From assembly GCA_963848035.1 (NCBI GenBank), contig CAWKCD010000001.1:2170001-2234000 (forward strand): a DNA stretch of 64,000 bases, written 5' to 3'. This document shows, one piece after another, positions 43,007 to 51,389 of this stretch. The notes beneath the pieces were generated by a model. It did no database searches and was not told the origin of the DNA. It saw nothing but the letters and a program-made list of their open reading frames with translations. The position numbers were made by a program, and so were the translations under genes. Origin of the DNA: JAVVHH01 sp963848035 (GTDB lineage Bacteria > Pseudomonadota > Alphaproteobacteria > Acetobacterales > Acetobacteraceae). Numbering within the stretch: the first letter of the stretch is position 1; each line of letters opens with the position of its first letter.

Positions 43007-43693
43007 TCAGCCGTCGCGGGCGCGTTGGAGGGCCCATTGGAGGAGGCCGCCGGGGTAGGCGGATTCGGCTTGTGCGGGATGGGGGGCGGGGTGGCGCGCG
43101 GGTGGGCGGGCTTCGGCCGGGGGCGGCTGGGGCTCGGGTTCGGCGGCGCGGGCGTGGAGGTTGGCGAATTCCGCGAGGTTGCGGCGGGGGTGTTGGAGGC
43201 TGGCGTGGCTGGCGAGGCCGAGATCCCGGATGAGTTCGTCGATGAGTTCCTTGATGGGGCGGTTCTCGAGATCGGCGAGGGATTCGGGGCGGTCGAGGCG
43301 GTCGTAGAGCTCGGTGAAGAGGGCGCGTTTCTCGTCCGGGGTGTGTTTGCTGCGGACGATGCTGTCCTCGACGTCGCGGGTGACGCGGACGCGGGCGGCG
43401 GTGCGGCGGGCCTGGATGCGGCCGGGCTCGGCGATGACCTGCTCGAAGCGCTCGGCGAGGAGCATGCAGCGGGCGACGGCGCGGGTGGTGCGGTCGAAGG
43501 TCTGGGCGCGGCGGAGGATCGCGGCGGTGTCTGGAGTGGTCGTTGGGGCGGGTTCGGGCTGGGGATTGGGGCGGAGGTCCTGGATGATCTCGGCGCCGGT
43601 TTCGACCATCTGGTCGATGAGCTCGAGGAATCGCTCGGCCCTCGCGACGCGGCGGATCGTGTTTGGGTCGGCCGGGGCGGGGTGGGCGGACAT
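43007..43693 (-). CDS. Hypothetical alpha-helical protein
   Basis: A 228-residue soluble protein: RRVARAERFLELIDQMVETG, then FDRTTRAVARCMLLAERFEQ, TRDVEDSIVRSKHTPDEKRA and a Pro/Glu-rich C-terminal stretch ending GLLQWALQRARDG. No signal peptide or membrane helix. No family recognised with certainty; the pattern recalls conserved uncharacterised proteins of Rhodospirillales. Codon use is native. Confidence 0.7.
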   Translation of the reverse strand: MSAHPAPADPNTIRRVARAERFLELIDQMVETGAEIIQDLRPNPQPEPAPTTTPDTAAILRRAQTFDRTTRAVARCMLLAERFEQVIAEPGRIQARRTAARVRVTRDVEDSIVRSKHTPDEKRALFTELYDRLDRPESLADLENRPIKELIDELIRDLGLASHASLQHPRRNLAEFANLHARAAEPEPQPPPAEARPPARHPAPHPAQAESAYPGGLLQWALQRARDG

Positions 43694-43828
43694 GGGGGCG
43701 TAAGAGGAATTTATTCAGGGGACGAGTCAAGCGGTTTCGGTTGCGGGGGGTTTGGGGGGCATCGCGAATAGTTGCGTTCGTTTGGGGGGCGGGGGGCGAT
43801 ATTGTTGCGCGTTCGCTTGGAGGCTGCC

Positions 43829-44419
43829 GTGGGCAAGTGGGTTTTTCTTACGTTGTCCTTGGCGCTGTTCTTGGGTCCGGCGGCGGCGCGGGCGAGCATC
43901 ATCGAGACGGACGTTTCGGGGCGGTTGGATCCGTATACGGGGGCGGCGTATCTGATCCCGCCGGCGTTCACGGGGGACCCGACGACGCTGACGAGTTTGG
44001 ACTTCCAGGCGGATGTTTCGTTCAGCGAGCGGGTGCAGGTGGTGGGCGGGGATGGGCGGTTCACGCTGCATTACGATGCGACGATGTTCGGGCGGGTGGT
44101 GGCGAGCGATTCGGCGCCGGTGGTGGTGAGCGGGGGGGCTTATTCGACGTCGCTGAGTTTTGCGTTCGCCGGGTCGGCGGTGATGGCGGATCCGGAGGTT
44201 TCGGTGGCGGTCTGGTTGACGCCGGATGCGGGGTATTTCGGGTCGGATTCGGCGCATTCTATTTCGGGCGGGGTTTATCTGCGGACGTTTTATGATCCGC
44301 CTTCGGATGCCGCGTCGGGGGTGCCGGAGCCGGCTTCCGGGTGGTTGGTAAGCGGGTTGCTGGCGGGTGCGCTGGGGCTGGGGTGGCGGATGCGGAACGT
44401 TTCACGTCCTGTCGTGTAG
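43829..44419 (+). CDS. PEP-CTERM-type exported protein
   Basis: A 196-residue protein from GTG 43829, with TTGGAGG six bases upstream. Signal peptide GKWVFLTLSLALFLGPAAAR; a beta-rich middle; and a C terminus GVPEPASGWLVSGLLAGALG ending in WRMRNVSRPVV, a PEP-CTERM anchor with a short basic tail. It is a second presumed exosortase substrate in the window. Function unknown. Confidence 0.78.
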   Translation: MGKWVFLTLSLALFLGPAAARASIIETDVSGRLDPYTGAAYLIPPAFTGDPTTLTSLDFQADVSFSERVQVVGGDGRFTLHYDATMFGRVVASDSAPVVVSGGAYSTSLSFAFAGSAVMADPEVSVAVWLTPDAGYFGSDSAHSISGGVYLRTFYDPPSDAASGVPEPASGWLVSGLLAGALGLGWRMRNVSRPVV

Positions 44420-44480
44420 GGTGTCGGCGCGGATGCGCCGTTCGCGATAAGGCGCTACACACGCTGCTGGGCTGACCGGA

Positions 44481-44954
44481 GTGACGCCAGAATGGCCGAA
44501 TTCGGAAGAGAAACGTGCTTGGGTCCGGCGTGTGTTACGGGTCGAGACGGGCGGCGGGGGGCCGGCGCAGAAGGACGCGGCGCTGGTGCCGGGCGGGACG
44601 CTGGCCTACCGGAAGGCGCTGTTGGCGTTCGCACAGGCCAAGACGCGGGTCGCGTCGCAACTGAGCGATCTCAACGATGCGATCGTGCAGACGCTGCCGG
44701 CGGAAGCCGATTTGGCCGATCAGGTCTCAGCGGATCTGACGGCGTTGAACGAGGAGATCGCGGACGCGGTGGACGCGGCGATGAACGCGACCGGGGGCGG
44801 CGATGCGCGGACGCGAGCGCTGATGGAGGCGTATGTCGAGCGGCTCGAGAGCGATCCGTTGATCGACCATGTCGATGCCAATCCATTCGTGCCGGTGACG
44901 ATCCAGGCGACGCTGAAGACGGCGTTGACGGCCATTCTCGGCTCCATGCGGTGA
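44481..44954 (+). CDS. Unrecognised helical protein, first gene of a two-gene module
   Basis: A 157-residue acidic helical protein: WPNSEEKRAWVRRVLRVETG, then AYRKALLAFAQAKTRVASQL and LNEEIADAVDAAMNATGGGD. The C-terminal segment DHVDANPFVPVTIQATLKTA is the most distinctive part. No signal peptide, membrane helix or catalytic motif. It starts with GTG and is followed after 9 bases by a 441-residue gene. Both have host-like GC. The genes look like a co-translated pair of unknown function. Confidence 0.7.
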   Translation: MTPEWPNSEEKRAWVRRVLRVETGGGGPAQKDAALVPGGTLAYRKALLAFAQAKTRVASQLSDLNDAIVQTLPAEADLADQVSADLTALNEEIADAVDAAMNATGGGDARTRALMEAYVERLESDPLIDHVDANPFVPVTIQATLKTALTAILGSMR

Positions 44955-44963
44955 GGTAGCGCG

Positions 44964-46289
44964 ATGTCTGTGGCGACGAGCAGCGTAGACGGACTTCAGA
45001 AGGCTCAGGCGTGGTGCGACACGGCGGGCGGGTTGGTCGGCAAGGAGAAGCCGAAGGCCTGGGAATACTACGACGCGGCGGAGGAGCTGGCCCGGATCTT
45101 CGCCAATACGAAAGGGCGTCCGCCGGAGATTTCGCCGGACGAATGGGGGGAAGCGACGGCGGGGGTTGCGAAGGCGCGCAGCGGCCGGGTGGGCACGAGT
45201 TCGCCGAGCCCGTCGAAGAACGCGGAACCGACGCAGAAGCGGAATTTCAAAGAGTATGAAGAGGAGGTCGAGCCGATCGTCGCACGGCTGCAGAGTTCGG
45301 TGGACGCGCGGAAGCAGAAATATGCGGCGCTGGATGCGGAGGCGTTGACGCCGTTCACGCAGGCGGGCGGCAAGGCGCTGAAATGCAGCGACGATCCGGC
45401 GGGGATGCTGGCGCGGGCGAAGTTGCTGCAAAACAAGATGAAGGCGGCGAACAAGTTCCCGCGCGCGAAACCGCAGATTCCCGAGTTCCTGGCCAAGAAA
45501 GAAGCCAAGGGATATTTCGACGACTTCGCGGTAGCGATCGCGGATCTCGACCTGGACGAGGCCGAGACGCTGCTTTCGCTGTTCGAGGCGCTGCGGGACG
45601 CGGCGGTCAAGGAGCAGGCGAGCGTCGCGGCGTTGCAGAAGCAGTATAAGGGCACGGCAGACGCGCCCACGGATCTCGAGGTTTGGCGCAAGGTCAATGC
45701 GAATGACGGGAAGGTGGCGGCGATCAAGGCGGAGTTGCCGGGCATCATGGGGACGGCTCGGCAGGTTGGGCAGACGAATGCCGGCAAGCGGCAGCAGTGC
45801 GACGATTTCGAGCCTCGGATCGAGAAGGCGCTGAAGGATTGGGAGGGTTTTTCGGTCACGCAGAAGCTGAGGACGTCCGAGAAGGACGTGGGCAGCGTTG
45901 CCTGGTTCGAGGACAAGATCGAGCGGCTGAAGGCGCCGCCGTATGCGACGGCGGCGGAGGGGGAAGCGAAGATCCTCGCGATGCAGTGGAAGGCGTTCGA
46001 GGATGACGTGAAGAAGGGGTGGGACGCGTTCGAGAAGAGCAAGTTCAAGAACAAGGCGCTGCGGGGGCCGATGGGGGATCCGGCGTTACGGCCTTGGCGG
46101 GTGGAGCAGAAGTTGGTGGAGGGGGCGGTGTTCAAGATTGGGGGGAAGAATTATACGGTTTCGAAGAGTTTGACGACGGGGAAGTCGTTGAAGGCGGGTA
46201 TTCCGAGGCCGGCTGAGGGGTATTTGCTGAATAAGGATAATGATGAGATTGCGCATTATATTTATCATTTGAAGGAGGCGGGGGTTTGA
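44964..46289 (+). CDS. Unrecognised helical protein, second gene of a two-gene module
   Basis: A 441-residue soluble protein. Residues 1-100 include KAWEYYDAAEELARIFANTK; 100-320 are long charged helices (FKEYEEEVEPIVARLQSSVD, EAETLLSLFEALRDAAVKEQ) likely to form coiled coils; the last 60 residues form a distinct Lys-rich domain (GAVFKIGGKNYTVSKSLTTG to EIAHYIYHLKEAGV). The last 50 codons almost never end in C, unlike the beginning. AGGTAG precedes the ATG. Layout (helical scaffold plus small C-terminal domain) would fit an effector or toxin, but that is speculation. Confidence 0.7.
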   Translation: MSVATSSVDGLQKAQAWCDTAGGLVGKEKPKAWEYYDAAEELARIFANTKGRPPEISPDEWGEATAGVAKARSGRVGTSSPSPSKNAEPTQKRNFKEYEEEVEPIVARLQSSVDARKQKYAALDAEALTPFTQAGGKALKCSDDPAGMLARAKLLQNKMKAANKFPRAKPQIPEFLAKKEAKGYFDDFAVAIADLDLDEAETLLSLFEALRDAAVKEQASVAALQKQYKGTADAPTDLEVWRKVNANDGKVAAIKAELPGIMGTARQVGQTNAGKRQQCDDFEPRIEKALKDWEGFSVTQKLRTSEKDVGSVAWFEDKIERLKAPPYATAAEGEAKILAMQWKAFEDDVKKGWDAFEKSKFKNKALRGPMGDPALRPWRVEQKLVEGAVFKIGGKNYTVSKSLTTGKSLKAGIPRPAEGYLLNKDNDEIAHYIYHLKEAGV

Positions 46290-46509
46290 GGGGGGGCGGC
46301 GGCTCGTAGGCTTTATGCCTTCAGCACCCTGCACTGGGCGAGAATGGTGAGGAGTAGCGTTGCCAGGCGCCGGACGAGACTTAGTTAGTCATTCTGTAAT
46401 TGCTGGAGCATCCGGATAACTTGTAGCAGCGCTCGATAAGTCTGACTCTGGGAGCGTCCGCGACGCGGACCTGGTGTGATTCGTAGGAGGCGGATTGAGG
46501 AGGTCCGCC

Positions 46510-46904
46510 ATGGGGCTTTCTCTTCGAGATGATTGCGACGCTGCGCGGCTCAGAACGGCCGCACGTCGGAGCGACAACGCTGATCAAGTCCGCCGCTTGC
46601 TTGCACTGGCCGCTATTTACGATAGCGAATCGCGTGCCGAGGCGGCGCAGATCGGCGGCGTGACGCGGCAGATCGTTTCGGAGTGCCGAGCAACATCACC
46701 ATCGCTCCGCTGCCCGCCAAGTGTCCGGAACTGAACCCGCAAGAGAATATCTGGCAATTCCTGCGCGAGAACTGGCTCTCCAACCGAGTGTTCACCAGCT
46801 ACGACAACATCGTCGATCACTGCTGCCATGCCTGGAATCAGCTCGTCGAGCAGCCTTGGAAGATCATCTCAATCGCATCACGCGCTTGGGCTCAGGGGTC
46901 CTGA
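46510..46904 (+). mobile_element. IS630-family transposase remnant with large internal deletion
   Basis: Two pieces of one transposase. The N-terminal helix-turn-helix part (LSLRDDCDAARLRTAARRSD, then QVRRLLALAAIYDSESRAEA) breaks off at QIV near 46678. It is joined out of frame to the C-terminal part, VPSNITIAPLPAKCPELNPQ then ENIWQFLRENWLSNRVF and ending RAWAQGS. About 250 residues containing most of the DDE catalytic region are missing; only the last acidic residue (ENIW) remains. The element cannot transpose by itself. The flanks 46290-46509 and 46905-46928 hold no gene I can support. Confidence 0.85.
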
Positions 46905-46928
46905 TCAATGGGTTTGGTATAAGCTAGC

Positions 46929-46958
46929 TTGTCAAAAATTGTTAAAATGAAATATACT
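46929..46958 (+). promoter_or_regulatory. Sigma70-like promoter of the NACHT gene
   Basis: TTGTCA (46929-46934) and TATACT (46953-46958) are separated by 18 bases in an AT-rich stretch just after the transposase remnant. The gene starts 38 bases downstream of the -10 box, and GGGAG lies 7 bases before the ATG. The island gene therefore seems to carry its own near-consensus promoter. Confidence 0.6.
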
Positions 46959-46995
46959 TAGTTCCGAAATTTGAAATATTGGTAGGGAGCCGTGA

Positions 46996-48918
46996 ATGAG
47001 CCAAAACTTCGGGTTAGATCCGGCACTTTCTGCTGCGATCACCGACACAGCGGTCCGCATAGTAGACCAGATACTCCAAATGGGTGGAGGCCTGCTGAGC
47101 GAGGGTTTTCGACGGAGTAAAGTAATCCTTCGAGATGGATTGTCTAACTATATACAATACAGTCTTCGTAGACACAGTTTCGTCAAAACTATACTTCATC
47201 CAAACAGTGAAGTGCCATTAGATGACGTATATGTCAGCCTGCGGCTACTTTCACCAAACGACGAAGAGATTTTAGATGTAAAACTTGTCGAAGCGTTAGA
47301 TCAAGACAAGCACATCTGCGTGATTGGAACGGCTGGATCAGGTAAGTCTATGGTTTTGAGACGACTTAACAATACACTTGCCCTCACGAGGTCCGATACG
47401 ATTCCAATTTTCTTTTCACTTAGAGCACTAAATAACCTAAATGATAATGATATTACGGAAGCTGTATACGAAGAAATTCACAAATTTATGCAAGCTCTCG
47501 AACTTAAGGAATTTAAAAAGTTATTAAGTGGCGGGAAGATTACCCTAATTCTGGATGGATTTGACGAGGTAGATCATGATATTCGATCGAATCTGATTAA
47601 ACAAATAGATGTACTCCTGGCATCGTTGCCTGATGCACGGATCGTCATTAGCTCGCGGCCAGACGAAAGCCTGAACTACTTGCAGTCACTTAAAGTATTC
47701 GAAATACTTCCTCTCTCCTTAGGTCAGGCGAAAGCTCTTATCGCGAAGCTCGATTATGACGAATCTGTGAAGGATCGATTTACTGAAAGTCTCGAGAACG
47801 GCCTGTTTGAGGCGCAGGAGGATTTGCTGAGTGTTCCACTTCTTATTTCAATTAAATTGCTTACTTTCAGCCAACATGCGGAGGTTTCAGAAAAGATCTA
47901 CATTTTTTACAAGCAGGCTTACGAAGTCTTGTTCGAAAGACATGACCGAAGTAAGGGTGCTTATCAGCGAAAATTTAGATCGGGTCTTGATGTGGCCGCA
48001 CTACATCGCATATTCTCACATTTTGCTGCGGCTACATATTTTGACTACAAGATCTCGTTTTCGGCCACTGAGGCTCTTGAGTATTTAGATAGTGCGGTCA
48101 AATACGAACAAAGCGAAGTAGATGAAAATACCCTATTACTGGATTTAATCGAGGCAGTGTGTCTGTTGCAACGAGATGGCACAGAACTGACGTTTGTTCA
48201 TAGATCATTCCAAGAGTATTTTACGGGAGCCTTTGTTGCTAGCTTGGAGCCACCATATTTTCAGGAAGGTGTCGATGCTGCGACCGCGCGAGTGTCTGAC
48301 GGTGTCGTAAGAATGATCCACGATATATCAGAGGCGAAATTTGAGCAGTATTGGTTAGTCGCTGCCGCCAATAACTTGGATGAAAATTTCCAGAGATTAA
48401 AAATCGAAAACTTTCCGAAAGCAATAAGCTTGTTTCATCAGACGATCTCGCTTATGATACATGAGGGTGACATTGTGACCGCAGCGTCGCTTGATTTGAC
48501 GCCTGAGCATAGATATCTTCGAGTCATTGGGGAACTATATCCGGCTTATCTGCCGAGTATTTATCATTGGCCAACTGGCAACGATTGGCGGCGTGTTTTC
48601 GATAGAAATCCAGGATTTTTGAGATATGTTGAAATAAACGGCATCCGTAACGGTATGTCAGAGTTCGATGCGCTCATCGACAGAAGCATCGACAAAATAA
48701 TGTTACCGATTGATGAGAACGGAAGCTTTCCAAATGTAGATATGACGGTTGAACTTGTGGGAACGGATTTGCTGTTAGCGTTGGGTTATGATCAACATCT
48801 TTCGGCGACACTGGACGGACTCTCACGTTTGATAAATGATATAGACGCGAAATACCGTCGTCGAAATCAAAGCTTGAAATCCGTTTTATCAAAGGATCGC
48901 TTGAAAAACGCTACATAG
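46996..48918 (+). CDS. NACHT-domain NTPase, candidate bNACHT (NLR-like) defence protein
   Basis: A 640-residue STAND protein. N-terminal about 100 residues are helical and unrecognised. Walker A is GTAGSGKS (111-118), Walker B is LILDGFDEVD (184-193) with the acidic pair typical of NACHT, and RIVISSRP (215-222) is the sensor 1 strand. LTFVHRSFQEYFTGAFVA is the winged-helix motif of bacterial NACHT proteins. The C-terminal 200 residues (sensor part) match nothing I know and lack obvious LRR, TPR or WD repeats. GC is far below the rest of the window and codons are A/T-ending, indicating transfer. Related proteins protect against phage by ligand-induced oligomerisation; this role is inferred from family and context. 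Confidence 0.88.
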   Translation: MSQNFGLDPALSAAITDTAVRIVDQILQMGGGLLSEGFRRSKVILRDGLSNYIQYSLRRHSFVKTILHPNSEVPLDDVYVSLRLLSPNDEEILDVKLVEALDQDKHICVIGTAGSGKSMVLRRLNNTLALTRSDTIPIFFSLRALNNLNDNDITEAVYEEIHKFMQALELKEFKKLLSGGKITLILDGFDEVDHDIRSNLIKQIDVLLASLPDARIVISSRPDESLNYLQSLKVFEILPLSLGQAKALIAKLDYDESVKDRFTESLENGLFEAQEDLLSVPLLISIKLLTFSQHAEVSEKIYIFYKQAYEVLFERHDRSKGAYQRKFRSGLDVAALHRIFSHFAAATYFDYKISFSATEALEYLDSAVKYEQSEVDENTLLLDLIEAVCLLQRDGTELTFVHRSFQEYFTGAFVASLEPPYFQEGVDAATARVSDGVVRMIHDISEAKFEQYWLVAAANNLDENFQRLKIENFPKAISLFHQTISLMIHEGDIVTAASLDLTPEHRYLRVIGELYPAYLPSIYHWPTGNDWRRVFDRNPGFLRYVEINGIRNGMSEFDALIDRSIDKIMLPIDENGSFPNVDMTVELVGTDLLLALGYDQHLSATLDGLSRLINDIDAKYRRRNQSLKSVLSKDRLKNAT

Positions 48919-50422
48919 TTGCTCCCATGACCCAGGGTGCGAACTCGGCACCGCCGGCATCAAACCGCTCGCTTTTCGTCTGCTCGCCGCTCGCAACGCG
49001 AACCATCGTCTCGAAAATCCGCTCCCCGCACGACTGAACCGTGTCCTCGCCATCGAGGATGGTGCCGCAGTTGATGTCCATGTCGTCTTCCATGCGGGTG
49101 AACATGGGCGTGTTGGTAGCGAGCTTGATCGACGGGGAGGGTTTACACCCAAAAACGCTGCCGCGGCCGGTGGTGAAGCAAACAAGGTTGGCGCCGCCGG
49201 CGACTTGGCCGGTGGCGGCGACGGGGTCGTAGCCGGGGGTGTCCATGAAGACGAAGCCTCTGGCCGTCACTGGTTCGGCGTAGCGGACGACGTCGACTAG
49301 GTTGGTGGTGCCGGCTTTGGCCATGGCGCCTAGGCTTTTCTCTAGGATGGTGGTCAGGCCGCCGGCTTTGTTGCCGGGGCTGGGGTTGGCGTTCATTTCG
49401 GCGCCTTCTTGGGCGGTGTAGTGTTCCCACCAGCGCATGAGGGCGACTAGTTTTTCGCCCACTTCGGGAGTGACAGCTCTGCGGGTGAGGAGGTGTTCGG
49501 CGCCGTAGGTTTCGGGGGTTTCGCTGAGGATGACGGTGCCGCCGTGGCGGACGAGGAGGTCGCTGGCGGCGCCCAGCGCCGGGTTGGCGGTGACGCCGCT
49601 GTAGCCGTCGCTGCCGCCGCATTGGAGGGCGACGGTGAGTTCGCTGAGGGGGGCGGGTTCGCGGTGGACGGCGTTGGCTTCGTCGAGGACTTCGCGGACG
49701 AAGGCGATGCCGGCTTCGACGGTTTTGCGGATGCCGCCCATCTCCTGGATGTCCATGGAGCGGACGCGGTCGGGGATCTCGGCCATGAGGCCGGCGAGTT
49801 GGTTGACTTCGCAGCCTAGGCCGATGACGACGATGTGGCTGAAGTTCACGTGTCTGGCGTAGCCGGCGAGGGTGCGGCGGAGGAGGCGGAGGGGTTCGCC
49901 GTCGGTCATGCCGCAGCCGGTCTTGTGGGTGAGGGCGACGACGCCGTCGACGTTGGGCCATTGGGCGAGGGGGTCGGCGCCGGTGATGGGGTTGCGGCGG
50001 AATTGTTCGGCGATGAGCTCGGCGGTGTGGGCGGAGCAGTTCACGCTCGTGAGGATGCCGATGTAGTTGCGGGTGGCGTAGCGGCCGTCGGGGCGGCGGA
50101 TGCCTTGGAAGGTTTTTTCCACGTTGGCGCGGGGGGTGGGGCGGGCGTCTTGGCTGTAGGCGTAGTCTTTGGTGAAGTCGCCCATGCCGACGTTGTGGGT
50201 GTGGATGTGCTCGCCGGGCTGGATGGGGGCGGTGGCGAAGCCGATGATCTGGCCGTAGCGGCGGACGGGGGCGCCTTGGGCGATGGGGCGGAGGGCGGCC
50301 TTGTGGCCGGCTTGGATGCGCGAGAGGGTCGTCACGCCTTCGGCGATCGTGGTGTTGGGCATGAGGGTGGTGCGGGCGATGACGACGTCGTCTTCGGGGT
50401 GGAGTTTGATGAAGGGGGTCAT
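48911..50422 (-). CDS. UxaA family hydrolase (altronate/galactarate dehydratase-like)
   Basis: A 503-residue enzyme. Residues 1-85 are the SAF domain (FIKLHPEDDVVIARTTLMPN and YGQIIGFATAPIQPGEHIHT). Then comes the catalytic part: RNYIGILTSVNCSAHTAELI, THKTGCGMTDGEPLRLLRRT, VIGLGCEVNQLAGLM and ALQCGGSDGYSGVTANPALG; several conserved cysteines bind the metal/Fe-S centre. It dehydrates sugar acids to 2-keto-3-deoxy acids. It overlaps the convergent NACHT gene by 8 bases at its 3' end, but ends normally, so the island did not damage it. Confidence 0.9.
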   Translation of the reverse strand: MTPFIKLHPEDDVVIARTTLMPNTTIAEGVTTLSRIQAGHKAALRPIAQGAPVRRYGQIIGFATAPIQPGEHIHTHNVGMGDFTKDYAYSQDARPTPRANVEKTFQGIRRPDGRYATRNYIGILTSVNCSAHTAELIAEQFRRNPITGADPLAQWPNVDGVVALTHKTGCGMTDGEPLRLLRRTLAGYARHVNFSHIVVIGLGCEVNQLAGLMAEIPDRVRSMDIQEMGGIRKTVEAGIAFVREVLDEANAVHREPAPLSELTVALQCGGSDGYSGVTANPALGAASDLLVRHGGTVILSETPETYGAEHLLTRRAVTPEVGEKLVALMRWWEHYTAQEGAEMNANPSPGNKAGGLTTILEKSLGAMAKAGTTNLVDVVRYAEPVTARGFVFMDTPGYDPVAATGQVAGGANLVCFTTGRGSVFGCKPSPSIKLATNTPMFTRMEDDMDINCGTILDGEDTVQSCGERIFETMVRVASGEQTKSERFDAGGAEFAPWVMGATM

Positions 50423-50488
50423 CGCCGGGCCTTTGATTGAGGGTGGTCCGTTCGTCATCGCGGGAGCGGGGGTGGGAGCGGGTGGCGG

Positions 50489-50542
50489 GGGCGGTTCGTG
50501 CCGCCCTGGATCGCCGCGCCGCTGCGCTCCTCGCGATGACGG
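50489..50542. repeat. REP-like element, second copy
   Basis: GGGCGG and CCGCCC pair (50489-50494, 50501-50506), then GGATCGCCGCGCCGCTGCGC and CGCGATGACGG. It is the same unit as 5530-5592 (shared GTGCCGCCC, GGAT-GCCGCG and ATGACGG). It lies between the HpcH/HpaI and UxaA genes, both leftward. Confidence 0.6.
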
Positions 50543-50554
50543 TGGGAGGTGGGG

Positions 50555-51316
50555 TTAGTGGCCTTTGGCGGCGGCGACGGCGGCTTTGGCGGCGGTGAGG
50601 AGGATGCCGCTGTCGTTGCCTAGGGTGACGAGGGAGAAGCCCATGTCGATCATGCGCTTGGCGTAGGCGGGGGCCATGCAGTGGATGCCGGCTTTCTGGC
50701 CGCGCTGGTTGGTTTCCTTGAGGAAGGTCTCGTAGATCTTCATGATCTCGGGCTCGTCGCGGTCTAGTTTGGGGACGAGGCCGTAGGAGAAGCCGAGGTC
50801 CGAGGGGCCGACGTAGATGGCATCGATGCCCTCGACGTCGAGGATGCGGGGGAGGTTCTCGACCGCCTGCTTGGTCTCGATCATGGGCATGCAGAGGATC
50901 TCGTCATTGGCGGTCGACTGGTAGGACCCGGCGGTGCCGTAGATGGCGGCGCGGATGGGGCCGTTGGAGCGGGCGCCCTTGGGCGGGTATTTGCAGTAGG
51001 AGATGAAGTTCTTGGCGTCCTCGACGGTGTTGATCATCGGGCAGATGACGCCGTAGGCGCCGGCGTCGAGCACCTTGCCGATGATGCCGGGCTCGTTCCA
51101 CGGGACGCGGACCATGGGGAGCGGGGGGTGGGACTGCATGGCTTGGAAGCAGCGGACCATGGACATGTAGTCCTGGACGCCGTGCTGGAGGTCGACGGTG
51201 AGGCTGTCCCAACCGGCTTGGGCCATGGTTTCGGCGGCGAAGCCGTCTGGGATGGCGAGCCAGCCGTTGACGGTGGCTTTGCCTTCGGTCCAGGCCTGTT
51301 TGATCTTGTTGGGCAC
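50555..51316 (-). CDS. HpcH/HpaI aldolase family protein
   Basis: A 253-residue TIM-barrel class II aldolase. WDSLTVDLQHGVQDYMSMVR, MVRVPWNEPGIIGKVLDAGA and CMPMIETKQAVENLPRILDV carry the metal-binding Glu; DAIYVGPSDLGFSYGL has the Asp. The family cleaves 2-keto-3-deoxy-hexarates or similar keto acids into pyruvate plus an aldehyde. It immediately precedes (upstream of) the UxaA-type dehydratase on the same strand, which fits sequential steps. CCGGAGGAAACG precedes the ATG. Confidence 0.9.
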   Translation of the reverse strand: MPNKIKQAWTEGKATVNGWLAIPDGFAAETMAQAGWDSLTVDLQHGVQDYMSMVRCFQAMQSHPPLPMVRVPWNEPGIIGKVLDAGAYGVICPMINTVEDAKNFISYCKYPPKGARSNGPIRAAIYGTAGSYQSTANDEILCMPMIETKQAVENLPRILDVEGIDAIYVGPSDLGFSYGLVPKLDRDEPEIMKIYETFLKETNQRGQKAGIHCMAPAYAKRMIDMGFSLVTLGNDSGILLTAAKAAVAAAKGH

Positions 51317-51389
51317 GTTGCGTTTCCTCCGGTGTGTCGGAGGAGGCTAGGACGCGGGGGCGTGAGGGGCAATCTGCGCGCTGCGCAGA

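Noticed and set aside
44405..44415. GTTTCACGT resembling half of a ParB parS site
   Set aside because: The other half reads CCTGTC instead of GAAACA, and it lies at the 3' end of a PEP-CTERM gene. CACGTG at 49849-49854 also lacks the flanking TGTTT/AAACA.
46510..46904. Active insertion sequence
   Set aside because: The two transposase pieces are out of frame and lack most of the catalytic core; no matching pair of terminal inverted repeats is apparent.
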